Positions 54,191-62,019 of a DNA stretch of 64,000 nt are shown piece after piece. The first letter of the stretch is position 1; each line of letters begins with the position of its first letter. The DNA is taken from NCBI RefSeq assembly GCF_003002025.1, contig NZ_PVZB01000016.1, positions 1-64,000 on the forward strand, given 5' to 3'. Origin of the DNA: Paraburkholderia sp. BL25I1N1. Its GTDB lineage: Bacteria > Pseudomonadota > Gammaproteobacteria > Burkholderiales > Burkholderiaceae. The translations under genes were made by a program, and so were the position numbers. The notes beneath the pieces are model-generated. The model was given only the letters and a program-made list of their open reading frames with translations. It had not been told where the DNA came from and made no database searches.

Positions 54191-55357
54191 ATGAATAAAA
54201 CGAAGCCTTCCGTTATAGATTTGTTTTGCGGCTGTGGCGGCTTTTCGCTTGGAGCAGAATTGGCCGGATTTCGATCTCTTGTAGCGATCGACATTGAGCC
54301 AACGCTACAATCCAGCTTTGGAAAGAACTTCCCTTCTTCCAAGCCTCTCGAGGCTGATGTTTCGGGCATCAATCGCGCAGACTGGAGCTTACTCATTGGC
54401 GACAAACGGCCAGATGGAATAATAGGCGGGCCGCCCTGCCAAGGCTTTAGCCGAATTGGAAAGCGCAGTAAAGACGATCCGAGAAATACGCTTATTCATC
54501 ATTTTTACCGCCACGTTAATTTGTTGCAGCCCAAATTCTTCGTAATGGAGAACGTGGAAGGTTTGCTTGATGAGGAAAATATTGGGGTCTTGCAGACCGC
54601 AATCGAATCGGTATCGCATAAATACACCGTGTTGGGTCCATTCGTAATAAATGCGGCTGATTTCGGAGCCGCGACCAACCGCCGTCGAGCCCTTGTAGTT
54701 GGTTACGATCCAACCGAGCTAACGCTCGAACAACGCCTTTTCGATCAAGTTGCGATTGAAAGGAAAGCAACTGTCAGAGACGCGATTAGCGATCTGCCAG
54801 CTCCAGTCCCTCGGAATCCCCGCGACAAGAGTGATTTCGGCTGGGCGAATTACAAGCTCGACCCTATTTCTTCAGTATTGGAATATGCGAAAAGCCTGCG
54901 CCAGCCACCACCGGACGGTCTAGGTTGGTCCCATGCAATAGAGCGTCTGTCATCCGGTACCGTGTCAGGAATGTTCGAAACCCGACATACGGCGGAAGTG
55001 GCAAATCGATATCGATCGATTCCAAACGGGACCAGTGATCGGGTCAGCAAATCGTACCGTCTTAGCTGGGATGGGCAGTGTCCGACCATTCGCGCAGGTA
55101 CCGGGTCGGAAAAGGGTTCATTCCAAGCTGTACGTCCGCTTCACCCGTCCGAACCTCGTGTTATTACAGTCCGAGAAGCAGCGCGGATGCAGGCTTTCCC
55201 AGACTGGTTCATTTTTCATCCTACTGTGTGGCATAGCTTTCGAATGATTGGGAACAGCGTCTCGCCGAGTGTTTCGTTTGGGATTCTGTCGACCATACTC
55301 AAGAGTTTAGGTCACAACGAATCAACTACAGATCAGTTGGTACGCAGAGCCGCGTAG
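54191..55357 (+). CDS. DNA (cytosine-5) methyltransferase
   Basis: 388 residues, ATG at 54191. Motif I DLFCGCGGFSLGAEL (residue 10), motif IV with catalytic Cys83 (GGPPCQGFSRIG), motif VI ENVEG (residue 120), motif VIII TNRRRALVVG, then the target-recognition region at about residues 200-290, and motifs IX/X (REAARMQAFPDW, GNSVSPSV). All catalytic parts are present. Followed 23 bases later by a GHKL ATPase gene and then by a convergent vsr gene. The target sequence is unknown. Markedly AT-rich compared with the chromosome. Confidence 0.92.
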   Translation: MNKTKPSVIDLFCGCGGFSLGAELAGFRSLVAIDIEPTLQSSFGKNFPSSKPLEADVSGINRADWSLLIGDKRPDGIIGGPPCQGFSRIGKRSKDDPRNTLIHHFYRHVNLLQPKFFVMENVEGLLDEENIGVLQTAIESVSHKYTVLGPFVINAADFGAATNRRRALVVGYDPTELTLEQRLFDQVAIERKATVRDAISDLPAPVPRNPRDKSDFGWANYKLDPISSVLEYAKSLRQPPPDGLGWSHAIERLSSGTVSGMFETRHTAEVANRYRSIPNGTSDRVSKSYRLSWDGQCPTIRAGTGSEKGSFQAVRPLHPSEPRVITVREAARMQAFPDWFIFHPTVWHSFRMIGNSVSPSVSFGILSTILKSLGHNESTTDQLVRRAA

Positions 55358-55380
55358 GCTAGAAATTCGGGGAGTCGAGC

Positions 55381-57078
55381 ATGGCCACAAAAAAATCTAC
55401 GGCGTTCAAGATCGACACAACGCCCAGCAAGAAAGTAATAGTAGAGAGCCTGACGCGTGATATATCAATCGATGCTTGCGTATTCGATTTGATAGATAAC
55501 GCGGTGGATGCTGCAAGAAATTCTATCTTTTCAAAACGAAGAGACAGCGGTAACGTTGCCGAACTTCCCATCTCATACAAAGGTTATGAGATAAAGATTC
55601 AGTTCAGCGCCGAAACCTTTTCTATACAAGATAATTGCGGCGGAATTTCAATCACAGACCTTAAGACTTCAGTCCTTCGGTTTGGCGAACGCTCGGCTCA
55701 TCAACTTGGAATTGGAGTTTTTGGCGTCGGGTTAAATCGGGCATTGTTCAAGATCGGCCATATCAGTGAGATTTTCACCGACACGGGTACCGAGCGCGCA
55801 GAACTTAGCCTAGATACCGAAAAATATCTTAAAGCGGCCGGATGGGCGCTTCCAGCAGTTGAGGCCCCGTCCACGGGTAAGGCAAGCACCACCATAAAGA
55901 TTAGCGGGCTTTCGACGGAAACCGCCCGACGATTTGCCGATAAAAATGAAATTGAAAATCTCGGAAATGAGATTGGGCGAATCTACAGTCGCTTCATTGA
56001 AAAAGGGTTGAAGATTCTGGTCAACCGAAGGGCAGTTGAATCCCACGCCATCGAGATTCGAGAAAATGGACCCTACGCTTCCGACAGAAAGCTATACAAA
56101 ACGGAGGATGGGATTTCTATATTCCTCCACGCGGGTCAACACTCAAAACATCGCTTTGTCGCCGAGCCGGACTACGATAAAGAGATTAACAGTCAAATAA
56201 CGAACGAATTTGGCTGGACCATCTTTTGTAACGATCGCGCGGTGGTGAGCCACGATCGATCTGCGAAAACTGGCTGGTTTGCAAAATTTCACAGCGAATT
56301 CTACGGATTCGTTGGAGAGGTGAATTTCGTTGGCGATCCAGCAAAACTTCCGTGGACTACCACGAAAGAAGACGTCGATCTCAATAATCGAGCCTATCAA
56401 ACTGCTCTCGATGACATGCGGCGCTTCGCAGAAAACTGGCGAAGCAACGCGACGGACGCTAAAAAGAAGAAAAAACAACATATACCTCTGAACCCACCCC
56501 CGTCACCACCTAAAGGCAAGCCGGTGAAAAAGGAGTTGCCTGCTAGCAACCCCAAGCCGACTATTAAGAAAAAGGTGGTCGAGAAGATTGATCACCATCA
56601 AGTGGCAACGATCTTGCCCGCGGATATCGACGAAAAGCATTGCAACGACAAGCATCTTGCCTTGGTGCACGAAGCTAAGCAGTTAGTTCTGGGAAATTTC
56701 GTCTATTCCGGTCTTGTTTTGATGAGAATACTGTTCGAGACGACTGTCGTTACCTATCTCATTCGCCACAATGCCTTTGATGCTTTTAGCGAGGCCATCA
56801 AAATAGAACGCGAAAAGGAGAAAAAACATAGTGCACCTTCCGCAAATTCGAGTATTTTACCGAGCTTAGATGAGGCACTAACTTATCTCAGCAAGAATCC
56901 TGATGTCTTCGGAGCTGGTAAGGATCAGTATTTGAAGCATAGCTTAACCAGAATGCAGCATCATAAAAAGATGCTCAATAGTGCAGCGCATAACGCTTAT
57001 CAACCGATCAATAGGTCGGAAGCGCTTCAGATACGCGACGAAATTCTTCCGATTCTGCGCCACCTAATAGAACACTAA
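55381..57078 (+). CDS. GHKL-fold (MutL/MORC/Hsp90-like) ATPase, restriction-modification associated
   Basis: 565 residues, ATG at 55381. The ATP site is readable: N-box FDLIDNAVDAARN (Asp36 where many family members have the catalytic Glu, Asn40), G1 box QDNCGGIS (residues 83-90), and G2 box LGIGVFGVGLNRALFKIG (109-126). Residues about 140-340 are a second alpha/beta domain; a Lys/Pro-rich linker follows (about 365-410); the last 125 residues are helical with HKKMLNSAAHNAY, reminiscent of DUF4145/HEPN-like tails. Iyer and Aravind described GHKL ATPases in restriction-modification operons. Here the partners are a C5 methyltransferase and Vsr; no helicase or dedicated restriction enzyme is seen. 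Confidence 0.75.
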   Translation: MATKKSTAFKIDTTPSKKVIVESLTRDISIDACVFDLIDNAVDAARNSIFSKRRDSGNVAELPISYKGYEIKIQFSAETFSIQDNCGGISITDLKTSVLRFGERSAHQLGIGVFGVGLNRALFKIGHISEIFTDTGTERAELSLDTEKYLKAAGWALPAVEAPSTGKASTTIKISGLSTETARRFADKNEIENLGNEIGRIYSRFIEKGLKILVNRRAVESHAIEIRENGPYASDRKLYKTEDGISIFLHAGQHSKHRFVAEPDYDKEINSQITNEFGWTIFCNDRAVVSHDRSAKTGWFAKFHSEFYGFVGEVNFVGDPAKLPWTTTKEDVDLNNRAYQTALDDMRRFAENWRSNATDAKKKKKQHIPLNPPPSPPKGKPVKKELPASNPKPTIKKKVVEKIDHHQVATILPADIDEKHCNDKHLALVHEAKQLVLGNFVYSGLVLMRILFETTVVTYLIRHNAFDAFSEAIKIEREKEKKHSAPSANSSILPSLDEALTYLSKNPDVFGAGKDQYLKHSLTRMQHHKKMLNSAAHNAYQPINRSEALQIRDEILPILRHLIEH

Positions 57079-57101
57079 TGCAAGTGGGTCGGAGCTTTGC
57101 T

Positions 57102-57503
57102 CTACAGCAGGAAAGTTTCGATCTTCATTTGAAGCAACGATAAATCTCCGACCTCGCACTGCCATATCACCAATACGCGCCACCCGGCCAACTCGAGCTC
57201 CCGAATCGCTCTCGAGTCACGCTCTACGTTGGCCTGCAATTTTGGTCGCCAGAAATCTAGATTGGATTTTGGCGGTTGTCCTTTCTTGCATCCGTGCGCA
57301 TGCCAAAAGCAACCGTGCACAAAGATTGCCCTTCTACTCTGCCTGAACACAATATCTGGACGACCCGGTAAATCTTTTGCATGTAGGCGATAGCGAAAAC
57401 CTAGCGAATAAATGAGCTTTCTTACACGTAGCTCTACGGTTGTGTCCTTGGAGCGTACCCGCCGCATAATTTCGCTTCGCCGGACTGGCGAAACCCTGTC
57501 CAT
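57102..57503 (-). CDS. vsr: Very short patch repair (Vsr) endonuclease
   Basis: 133 residues. Family motifs: EIMRRVRSKDTTVELRVRK at the N-terminus, catalytic Asp in LPGRPDIVF (near residue 50), and the FVHGCFWHAHGCKKG zinc-containing segment (near residue 63). It nicks T:G mismatches that arise by deamination of 5-methylcytosine at the partner methyltransferase's sites. It converges on the GHKL gene with a 23-bp gap, next to the C5 methyltransferase, as expected. Confidence 0.93.
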   Translation of the reverse strand: MDRVSPVRRSEIMRRVRSKDTTVELRVRKLIYSLGFRYRLHAKDLPGRPDIVFRQSRRAIFVHGCFWHAHGCKKGQPPKSNLDFWRPKLQANVERDSRAIRELELAGWRVLVIWQCEVGDLSLLQMKIETFLL

Positions 57504-58082
57504 CTCCCGCCTCCAAAATTGCTTGAGTCCGGCAACTGAAGACTCTGACCAATCGCCTGTAGCTCCGCATATCTCACTTGTGCGCTGAACGTAAATCGAC
57601 GCTGAAAAGACTTATATCTGGTCTTTCAACGTTCAACGACGGCTGCACGCTCGTGATATCTGTGCTTCCTCCCACGTTGGAAACGGAGCTAAGCAGTTCG
57701 ATCAGAATATCTCAATATCAAGCAGGTCGTATCCGCGAGAGATTTAAGGAGTTTCAGAGATTTCTTCATCTGAGGCGCGGGGTTGATCGCAGACGATGCC
57801 GATGCGAGTCCGGCGGTGCGCGCGAGCGCGAAGCGGGCAATGCCGCATGACCTCACGAATCGACGTTTCAATCCACTTGTCGTGTTTGGTCGCGCTACAC
57901 AGATCGTATAGGCCGTCGGCGGTGAAGAGTTGCGCGATCGGTTACGATACGCAGCGTCAGCGCACCTGCAAACGGTAACTCCCTCGGGGTCGCGCGAATG
58001 CCTGCGATGCAAGATTGTACGAATGGTGGTTGCGGTAGGCAGTATTAAAATGTCACCTTTCCCAGCGCGAAGAGCCCCGCGT
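57504..58082. other. Mostly non-coding stretch with a possible gene remnant
   Basis: About 580 bases. On the minus strand, roughly 57950 down to 57750, a frame without a start codon reads LFTADGLYDLCSATKHDKWI and ends TRIGIVCDQPRASDEE; its composition looks coding, so it may be a truncated gene. The other open frames here are not credible. The upstream region of the HNH gene falls in the last 100 bases. Confidence 0.4.
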
Positions 58083-58847
58083 ATGCCCAGTCGTGAGGAC
58101 TTTACAGAAGACGAAGTTAAGGTCGCATACAGCACTGCTCGCGATGTCTGTCGTGGTGATCTAACGTCGGGTGCCGGGAAACAGTTCATCGTTAAGAGAC
58201 TCGGCGCACGGTCTTATACAGCCGCACAGTTTGTAGAAGCCTATCCCGCGATGATCGATGGCAGTCTATACAAGAAAACACTGAGCGATCTTGCCGTGGA
58301 GGTCTACGTCGAAGCCATCACCGATGAACATGGTTTGGCAAAGCGCGAGTTGGCGCTGCAGGCGGTTCTCAAAAATATTGAGTTCTGGGAAAAAAACGAA
58401 AGCAAACGTCGCGGCCGGCCGGTTTCTCGCAAGAGCCAGCGCATTTTGCACCAAATGTTGCTCTCCGCCACGAACTTGAAAATCGTCTACCCTGATGACG
58501 TAGGAGAAGCCAAGACATATCAAGAAGGAGCGGTGACACAGGTATTGGTCAATCGCTACGAACGAGACCCGGAGGCAAGGGCCGCCGCGATTGCTCATTA
58601 CGGCTGTAAGTGCAGTGCGTGCGGCTTCGACTTTGAGGCTAAATACGGTGAACTCGGGAGTGGCTTCATTCATGTACACCACATTGTCGATATAGCTACG
58701 ATCGGCACCAATTATCAAGTTGATCCGATCAAGGACCTACGCCCTGTATGTCCTAACTGTCACGCGATGCTTCACACTGAGAAGCCAGCGATGGGCGTCA
58801 GCGTCCTAGCCGATTTGATCGCGGCGCAGGCCGAACCGCAGCCCTGA
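58083..58847 (+). CDS. HNH endonuclease with N-terminal helical domain
   Basis: 254 residues from the ATG at 58083 (MPSREDF, where relatives normally begin); ATG at 58050 and TTG at 57930 are in frame. Residues 1-110 are helical with alternating Tyr-rich helices (YTAAQFVEAYPAMIDGSLY). The C-terminal HNH site is complete: zinc pairs Cys177/Cys180 and Cys223/Cys226, and catalytic HVHHI at residues 197-201 and CHAMLH at 226-231, the McrA-like arrangement. It could be a (methyl-)DNA-restricting nuclease of the island; specificity unknown. Confidence 0.85.
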   Translation: MPSREDFTEDEVKVAYSTARDVCRGDLTSGAGKQFIVKRLGARSYTAAQFVEAYPAMIDGSLYKKTLSDLAVEVYVEAITDEHGLAKRELALQAVLKNIEFWEKNESKRRGRPVSRKSQRILHQMLLSATNLKIVYPDDVGEAKTYQEGAVTQVLVNRYERDPEARAAAIAHYGCKCSACGFDFEAKYGELGSGFIHVHHIVDIATIGTNYQVDPIKDLRPVCPNCHAMLHTEKPAMGVSVLADLIAAQAEPQP

Positions 58848-59746
58848 AGCAGGGTGCAAGGCCAGCGCTAGCCGTCAAACAGCAACGTTTGGTATAGAGG
58901 AATGTTCGTTCGGCCTTAGGCCGACGGTCAGGTCGGGCGCGACCGAGGAGTAGCGGCGAATCCGACAACGGCACCTCGTTAGATAAGCGCCAATCCGTAT
59001 CCATGAACGCCACGCCGATTGCTTCGTTTGCCGAACACGGCAGTCGGAGCCTTGTAGGAGAGTTACTACACCAAAACATGCCTCGTCGGCGATATTCAAG
59101 ACTAGGTGCGCAGCTATCCGCACGCAGTTTCGGAGTGCAAAGCTAACTTAATGACCCATTTGCTTAAATTTTGAGCGAATTGGGCCATGCTCCCTTTTTG
59201 GACGCCCGCCATTTCCTTTGCTGCGTCGCAGCAATATTACAAATCTTTCAAAGCTGAAAATTCGTCGCATGGTGGCGCTGACTGGCCGAAGTGATGCAGA
59301 GCCATTGAGGGGGCATTCGGAAGTCACTGAAGAGCCGGAAATCGAGTCGGATGACGATTTTGGTGCTCAGAGAATGTCTGCAACGTATTTGCACGACTGG
59401 AATGCCAAAAGTTGCTCGGTCTGCTCTGTGTTTTGGCATTTTTTATCGAATCACGCGGATTTGTGTTACATTTTTACTGACACGCCCCTATTCGGGGGTG
59501 TCTTTTGCTGATTTTGGAGTTAGGACGGGTCATTTTCCTGCTTCTTTCCCCCTCAGCAGTCTACGCAGTTCGGTGTTTCGCCTCGGCCTAGTGGCTCGAA
59601 GGGCTCCAGCACCTTCCGCAGTCTCCCGTTTCGTTGAAATGCTCGTGTCGCGGCCTGGCGTTTCAGCTTTTTCACCCTTTGAGCCTCTGAATACCGGACA
59701 AATATCCGGCGAATACGCTCGCCTTTATTATGTAGGATACCTGATT
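58848..59746. other. Long gap with palindrome and orphan terminator
   Basis: About 900 bases without a supported gene. It contains a 15-nt palindrome TCGGCCT-T-AGGCCGA at 58910-58924 and a plus-strand terminator at 59479-59506. A plus-strand frame at 59218-59511 (97 codons) runs through that terminator and is not credible. The frame upstream of 59747 belongs to the next gene's reading frame but has no ribosome site. Confidence 0.5.
59479..59506 (+). terminator. Terminator-like hairpin
   Basis: GACAC(G)CCCC pairs with GGGG(G)TGTC around a short loop, followed by TTTT. No protein gene ends just upstream; it may close a small RNA or the HNH transcript 630 bases away. Confidence 0.5.
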
Positions 59747-60034
59747 ATGACAAGCCGAAAGTTTCCTTTTCCACTAGGCCGTACTGTCGCTACGGCCGGT
59801 GCGCTCGACGCGCTACAACGTGCGGGAATCTCTCCCTTCAACCTCCTAGTCAGGCATCAGTGCGGTGACTGGGGAGAACTGGACACAGAAGACCGTGCCG
59901 CCAATGAGCGCGCTGTATCCGAAGGCACCCGCATCCTCAGCGTCTACCACGTTGGGTCGGACAGGGAAAAACTATGGGTGATTAGCGAATGGGATCGTTC
60001 AGCGACAACAATTTTGCGCGCCGACGAGTACTAG
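59747..60034 (+). CDS. Small protein of the 'type I restriction subunit M-like' hypothetical family
   Basis: 95 residues from the ATG at 59747; the longer frame upstream is not supported. It reads FPLGRTVATAGALDALQRAG near residue 6, then RHQCGDWGELDTEDRAANE and KLWVISEWDRSATTILRADEY at the end. This is a well-known short family on plasmids and integrative elements that databases often label 'type I restriction endonuclease subunit M', though it has no methyltransferase motif. Function unknown. The next gene starts 2 bases after its stop. Confidence 0.75.
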   Translation: MTSRKFPFPLGRTVATAGALDALQRAGISPFNLLVRHQCGDWGELDTEDRAANERAVSEGTRILSVYHVGSDREKLWVISEWDRSATTILRADEY

Positions 60035-60036
60035 CC

Positions 60037-60702
60037 GTGAGCTTTGTCGTCCAGCGATTTCATCCGCTCATCCGCCCCGGCGTTCATCTCGGCGCGGCGC
60101 GCACGAAGCATGCCGTTCACTCGCAACAAAGTCGCCTAGATTCGGCGTGCGTGATGCACTGCTTGCTCATGGTGCTGCAGATTGCTGGCGTCATAAGCGA
60201 TGCATCAAGCATCGCAATACGACGACGACGCATCGAAGCGATGCTATGGCGCAAGACGACCGAGATTTTCCTGAAGGGAATGACATTTTCCGAACTCGCG
60301 ACGTTCATTGCCGATTTGGATTGCAAGGCGCACACCAAGCTGCTCGAACGCGGTTCACACAGGAGCGCAGTCACTTTCATTGAACATGAACTGGCACGGG
60401 AGCAGTTGGTGATCTGCAGTTGGCGCGAGGTTGGGACGTTGCATAACCATGCCGTGCTCGCTATCGGTGCTTCGGGCATCGCGTACAACCAAGGATTCAA
60501 ACCAAGTGCGCTGCTGCTTCTCGATCCCGCGGAAGGGCCACCCACAGTAATGGGGACCTGCAACGCCCAGCTCGATTATGCGAGTTGGAACGGCAAACTG
60601 CGCCGATACGCCACTTATAAAACGGCTAACGAGACCTTGTTTGTCGTGCTCAACGGTGCGATTTCGGTCGCGGTCCGCGAACCACATGAGCCGACGCGCT
60701 AG
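60037..60702 (+). CDS. Putative C39-like (papain-fold) cysteine peptidase
   Basis: 221 residues from the GTG at 60037. A triad in the right order and context is present: Cys38 (RLDSACVMHCLLMVL), His138 (LHNHAVLAIGASG) and Asp163 (LLLLDPAEG), which matches the C39-peptidase-like pattern of H-x-VL-x-x-G and hydrophobic-DP. There is no GG-leader transporter domain or signal peptide, so it may act in the cytoplasm, for example on a partner protein. The prediction rests on motifs alone. Coupled by 2-bp spacing to the 59747 gene. Confidence 0.6.
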   Translation: MSFVVQRFHPLIRPGVHLGAARTKHAVHSQQSRLDSACVMHCLLMVLQIAGVISDASSIAIRRRRIEAMLWRKTTEIFLKGMTFSELATFIADLDCKAHTKLLERGSHRSAVTFIEHELAREQLVICSWREVGTLHNHAVLAIGASGIAYNQGFKPSALLLLDPAEGPPTVMGTCNAQLDYASWNGKLRRYATYKTANETLFVVLNGAISVAVREPHEPTR

Positions 60703-60709
60703 CGAGAGT

Positions 60710-61024
60710 TTATCGAAGGGCTCGGCGACGGGGCTGCGGCGAAGTTTCTCCGCGATGTTTGCTGGATGGTCTGAGCGAAAGCTTCAGCGGCTCGAACAGG
60801 TCCGAAAGCGTGATGCCGAGCACGTAGCAGATGGTCGCCAGTGTCTCAACCGTGGGATTGGCAACCCCGCGTTCGATGGCGCTGACACGCGTGCGGTCCA
60901 GACACGCCTCGAACGCCAGTTCTTCCTGCGATTTGTCCGCTTCGATCCGGCACGCCTTGACTCGCTCGCCCAAAGCAGTTGCTACAGGACTACGCCGGTC
61001 ACGGATTTTCGGTTTCTCGCTCAT
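60710..61024 (-). CDS. XRE-family transcriptional regulator
   Basis: 104 residues from the ATG at 61024 (the frame continues upstream to 61288 but those residues are out of character). Helix-turn-helix of the Cro/CI type: KSQEELAFEACLDRTRVSAI with ERGVANPTVETLATICYVLG following. A basic C-terminal tail of about 25 residues. It faces the exported protein at 61225 across a 200-bp divergent gap, and it is convergent with the peptidase gene. Likely an element repressor. Confidence 0.87.
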   Translation of the reverse strand: MSEKPKIRDRRSPVATALGERVKACRIEADKSQEELAFEACLDRTRVSAIERGVANPTVETLATICYVLGITLSDLFEPLKLSLRPSSKHRGETSPQPRRRALR

Positions 61025-61224
61025 GACGCAAAGCATGCGGAACCGTAGCCTTCGCAACCACGCTTTATAAACATCAATTAAATGATGCTCAAAAGCATCA
61101 TTAGAGATAGACTTTTGGCGCTCCATCGCGTTGGGGCGGATGCCCACGAAGACCGGGAATCGACCGCGTCGGACGTTGCCTTGGCAGTCAAACAATACGA
61201 ACACAATCGAGGAAACCAGAGACC

Positions 61225-61893
61225 ATGAATTATTTGAGAATTTCAGCCACCGTTTTGATATCTGTCGCACCCCTAGTTGCTCATGCACAGCTCAATCAGC
61301 TTCTTGGTGTGATCCACTCCGTCCAAAATGCGGTTAGCCAGCCGGCGCGAGGCCAGTCTCAGCAGTCGGGACAGGATTCCATGCAGGACGACCAGCGCCT
61401 CGTGGCCCAAGCGCAGGCCGATCAAACTGCCCGTCAACGGCAGGCGCAGCAACAGGAGAAGGATCAGCAGGACGCCTTCCGCGCAGCCCAAGCGCAGAAG
61501 GCAGCCATTGCGCGACAGCGAGCACAGCAGATGGAAGCCGCAGACGACGCAGCAGACGTTGCGAAATACAAAGCTTCGCAGCAGCGCGACCAGCAGCAAG
61601 CGCAGCAGCAACTCAATGCCGCGCAAAAAATTGCAGCGATCTGCCCCGACCTGAACAACCCGAAATACAACCGGGCTGAACAGCTTATTCGTTGCCGAAA
61701 CAAGGGGATGTCTGAGGAGCAAGAAATGACCTATGTGGGTGGCTTTCCGCTTTTGGCCCAAGCCTATCTTTCCTCGATGGTGCAGGATGTCTACGAAGAC
61801 GATATTACTGACCCGCGCAGGGGCAAGGCGATAGGGGATTACTATCTCGCCTGCGCGCAACGCGGAACTCCTTGCGCCCGACCGAAATGGTAA
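61225..61893 (+). CDS. Exported glutamine-rich coiled-coil protein
   Basis: 222 residues, ATG at 61225. Signal peptide to about residue 22 (SVAPLVAHA). Residues about 40-140 are extremely rich in Gln, Ala and Arg (QADQTARQRQAQQQEKDQQD and similar), a predicted coiled coil. The C-terminal 80 residues hold three Cys (ICPDL, RCRNKG, ACAQRGTPC) and are better ordered. Periplasmic or envelope-associated; the layout recalls conjugation or phage accessory proteins but no family is recognised. Confidence 0.7.
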   Translation: MNYLRISATVLISVAPLVAHAQLNQLLGVIHSVQNAVSQPARGQSQQSGQDSMQDDQRLVAQAQADQTARQRQAQQQEKDQQDAFRAAQAQKAAIARQRAQQMEAADDAADVAKYKASQQRDQQQAQQQLNAAQKIAAICPDLNNPKYNRAEQLIRCRNKGMSEEQEMTYVGGFPLLAQAYLSSMVQDVYEDDITDPRRGKAIGDYYLACAQRGTPCARPKW

Positions 61894-62019
61894 GCATGCC
61901 GTTGTCGCTACCGCGATGTGCATAGGGACGATATTGCGCGACAGGATTTAAACCTGTCGTTCTCAACCACGCATCTGTACAGCGGTATTTCCTTCAAGAT
62001 CGCATAGGGGCACTCGATT

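Noticed and set aside
57689..58189. 166-codon minus-strand frame
   Set aside because: Ser/Arg/Thr-rich, antisense to the HNH gene start, and a different frame of the same strand looks more protein-like.
59218..59511. 97-codon plus-strand frame in the island gap
   Set aside because: It reads through the terminator at 59479-59506, whose translation is the tail of the frame; no ribosome site.
59351..59746. N-terminal extension of the 59747 gene
   Set aside because: 132 extra residues of uncharacteristic composition that begin before the terminator; family members start at the ATG at 59747.
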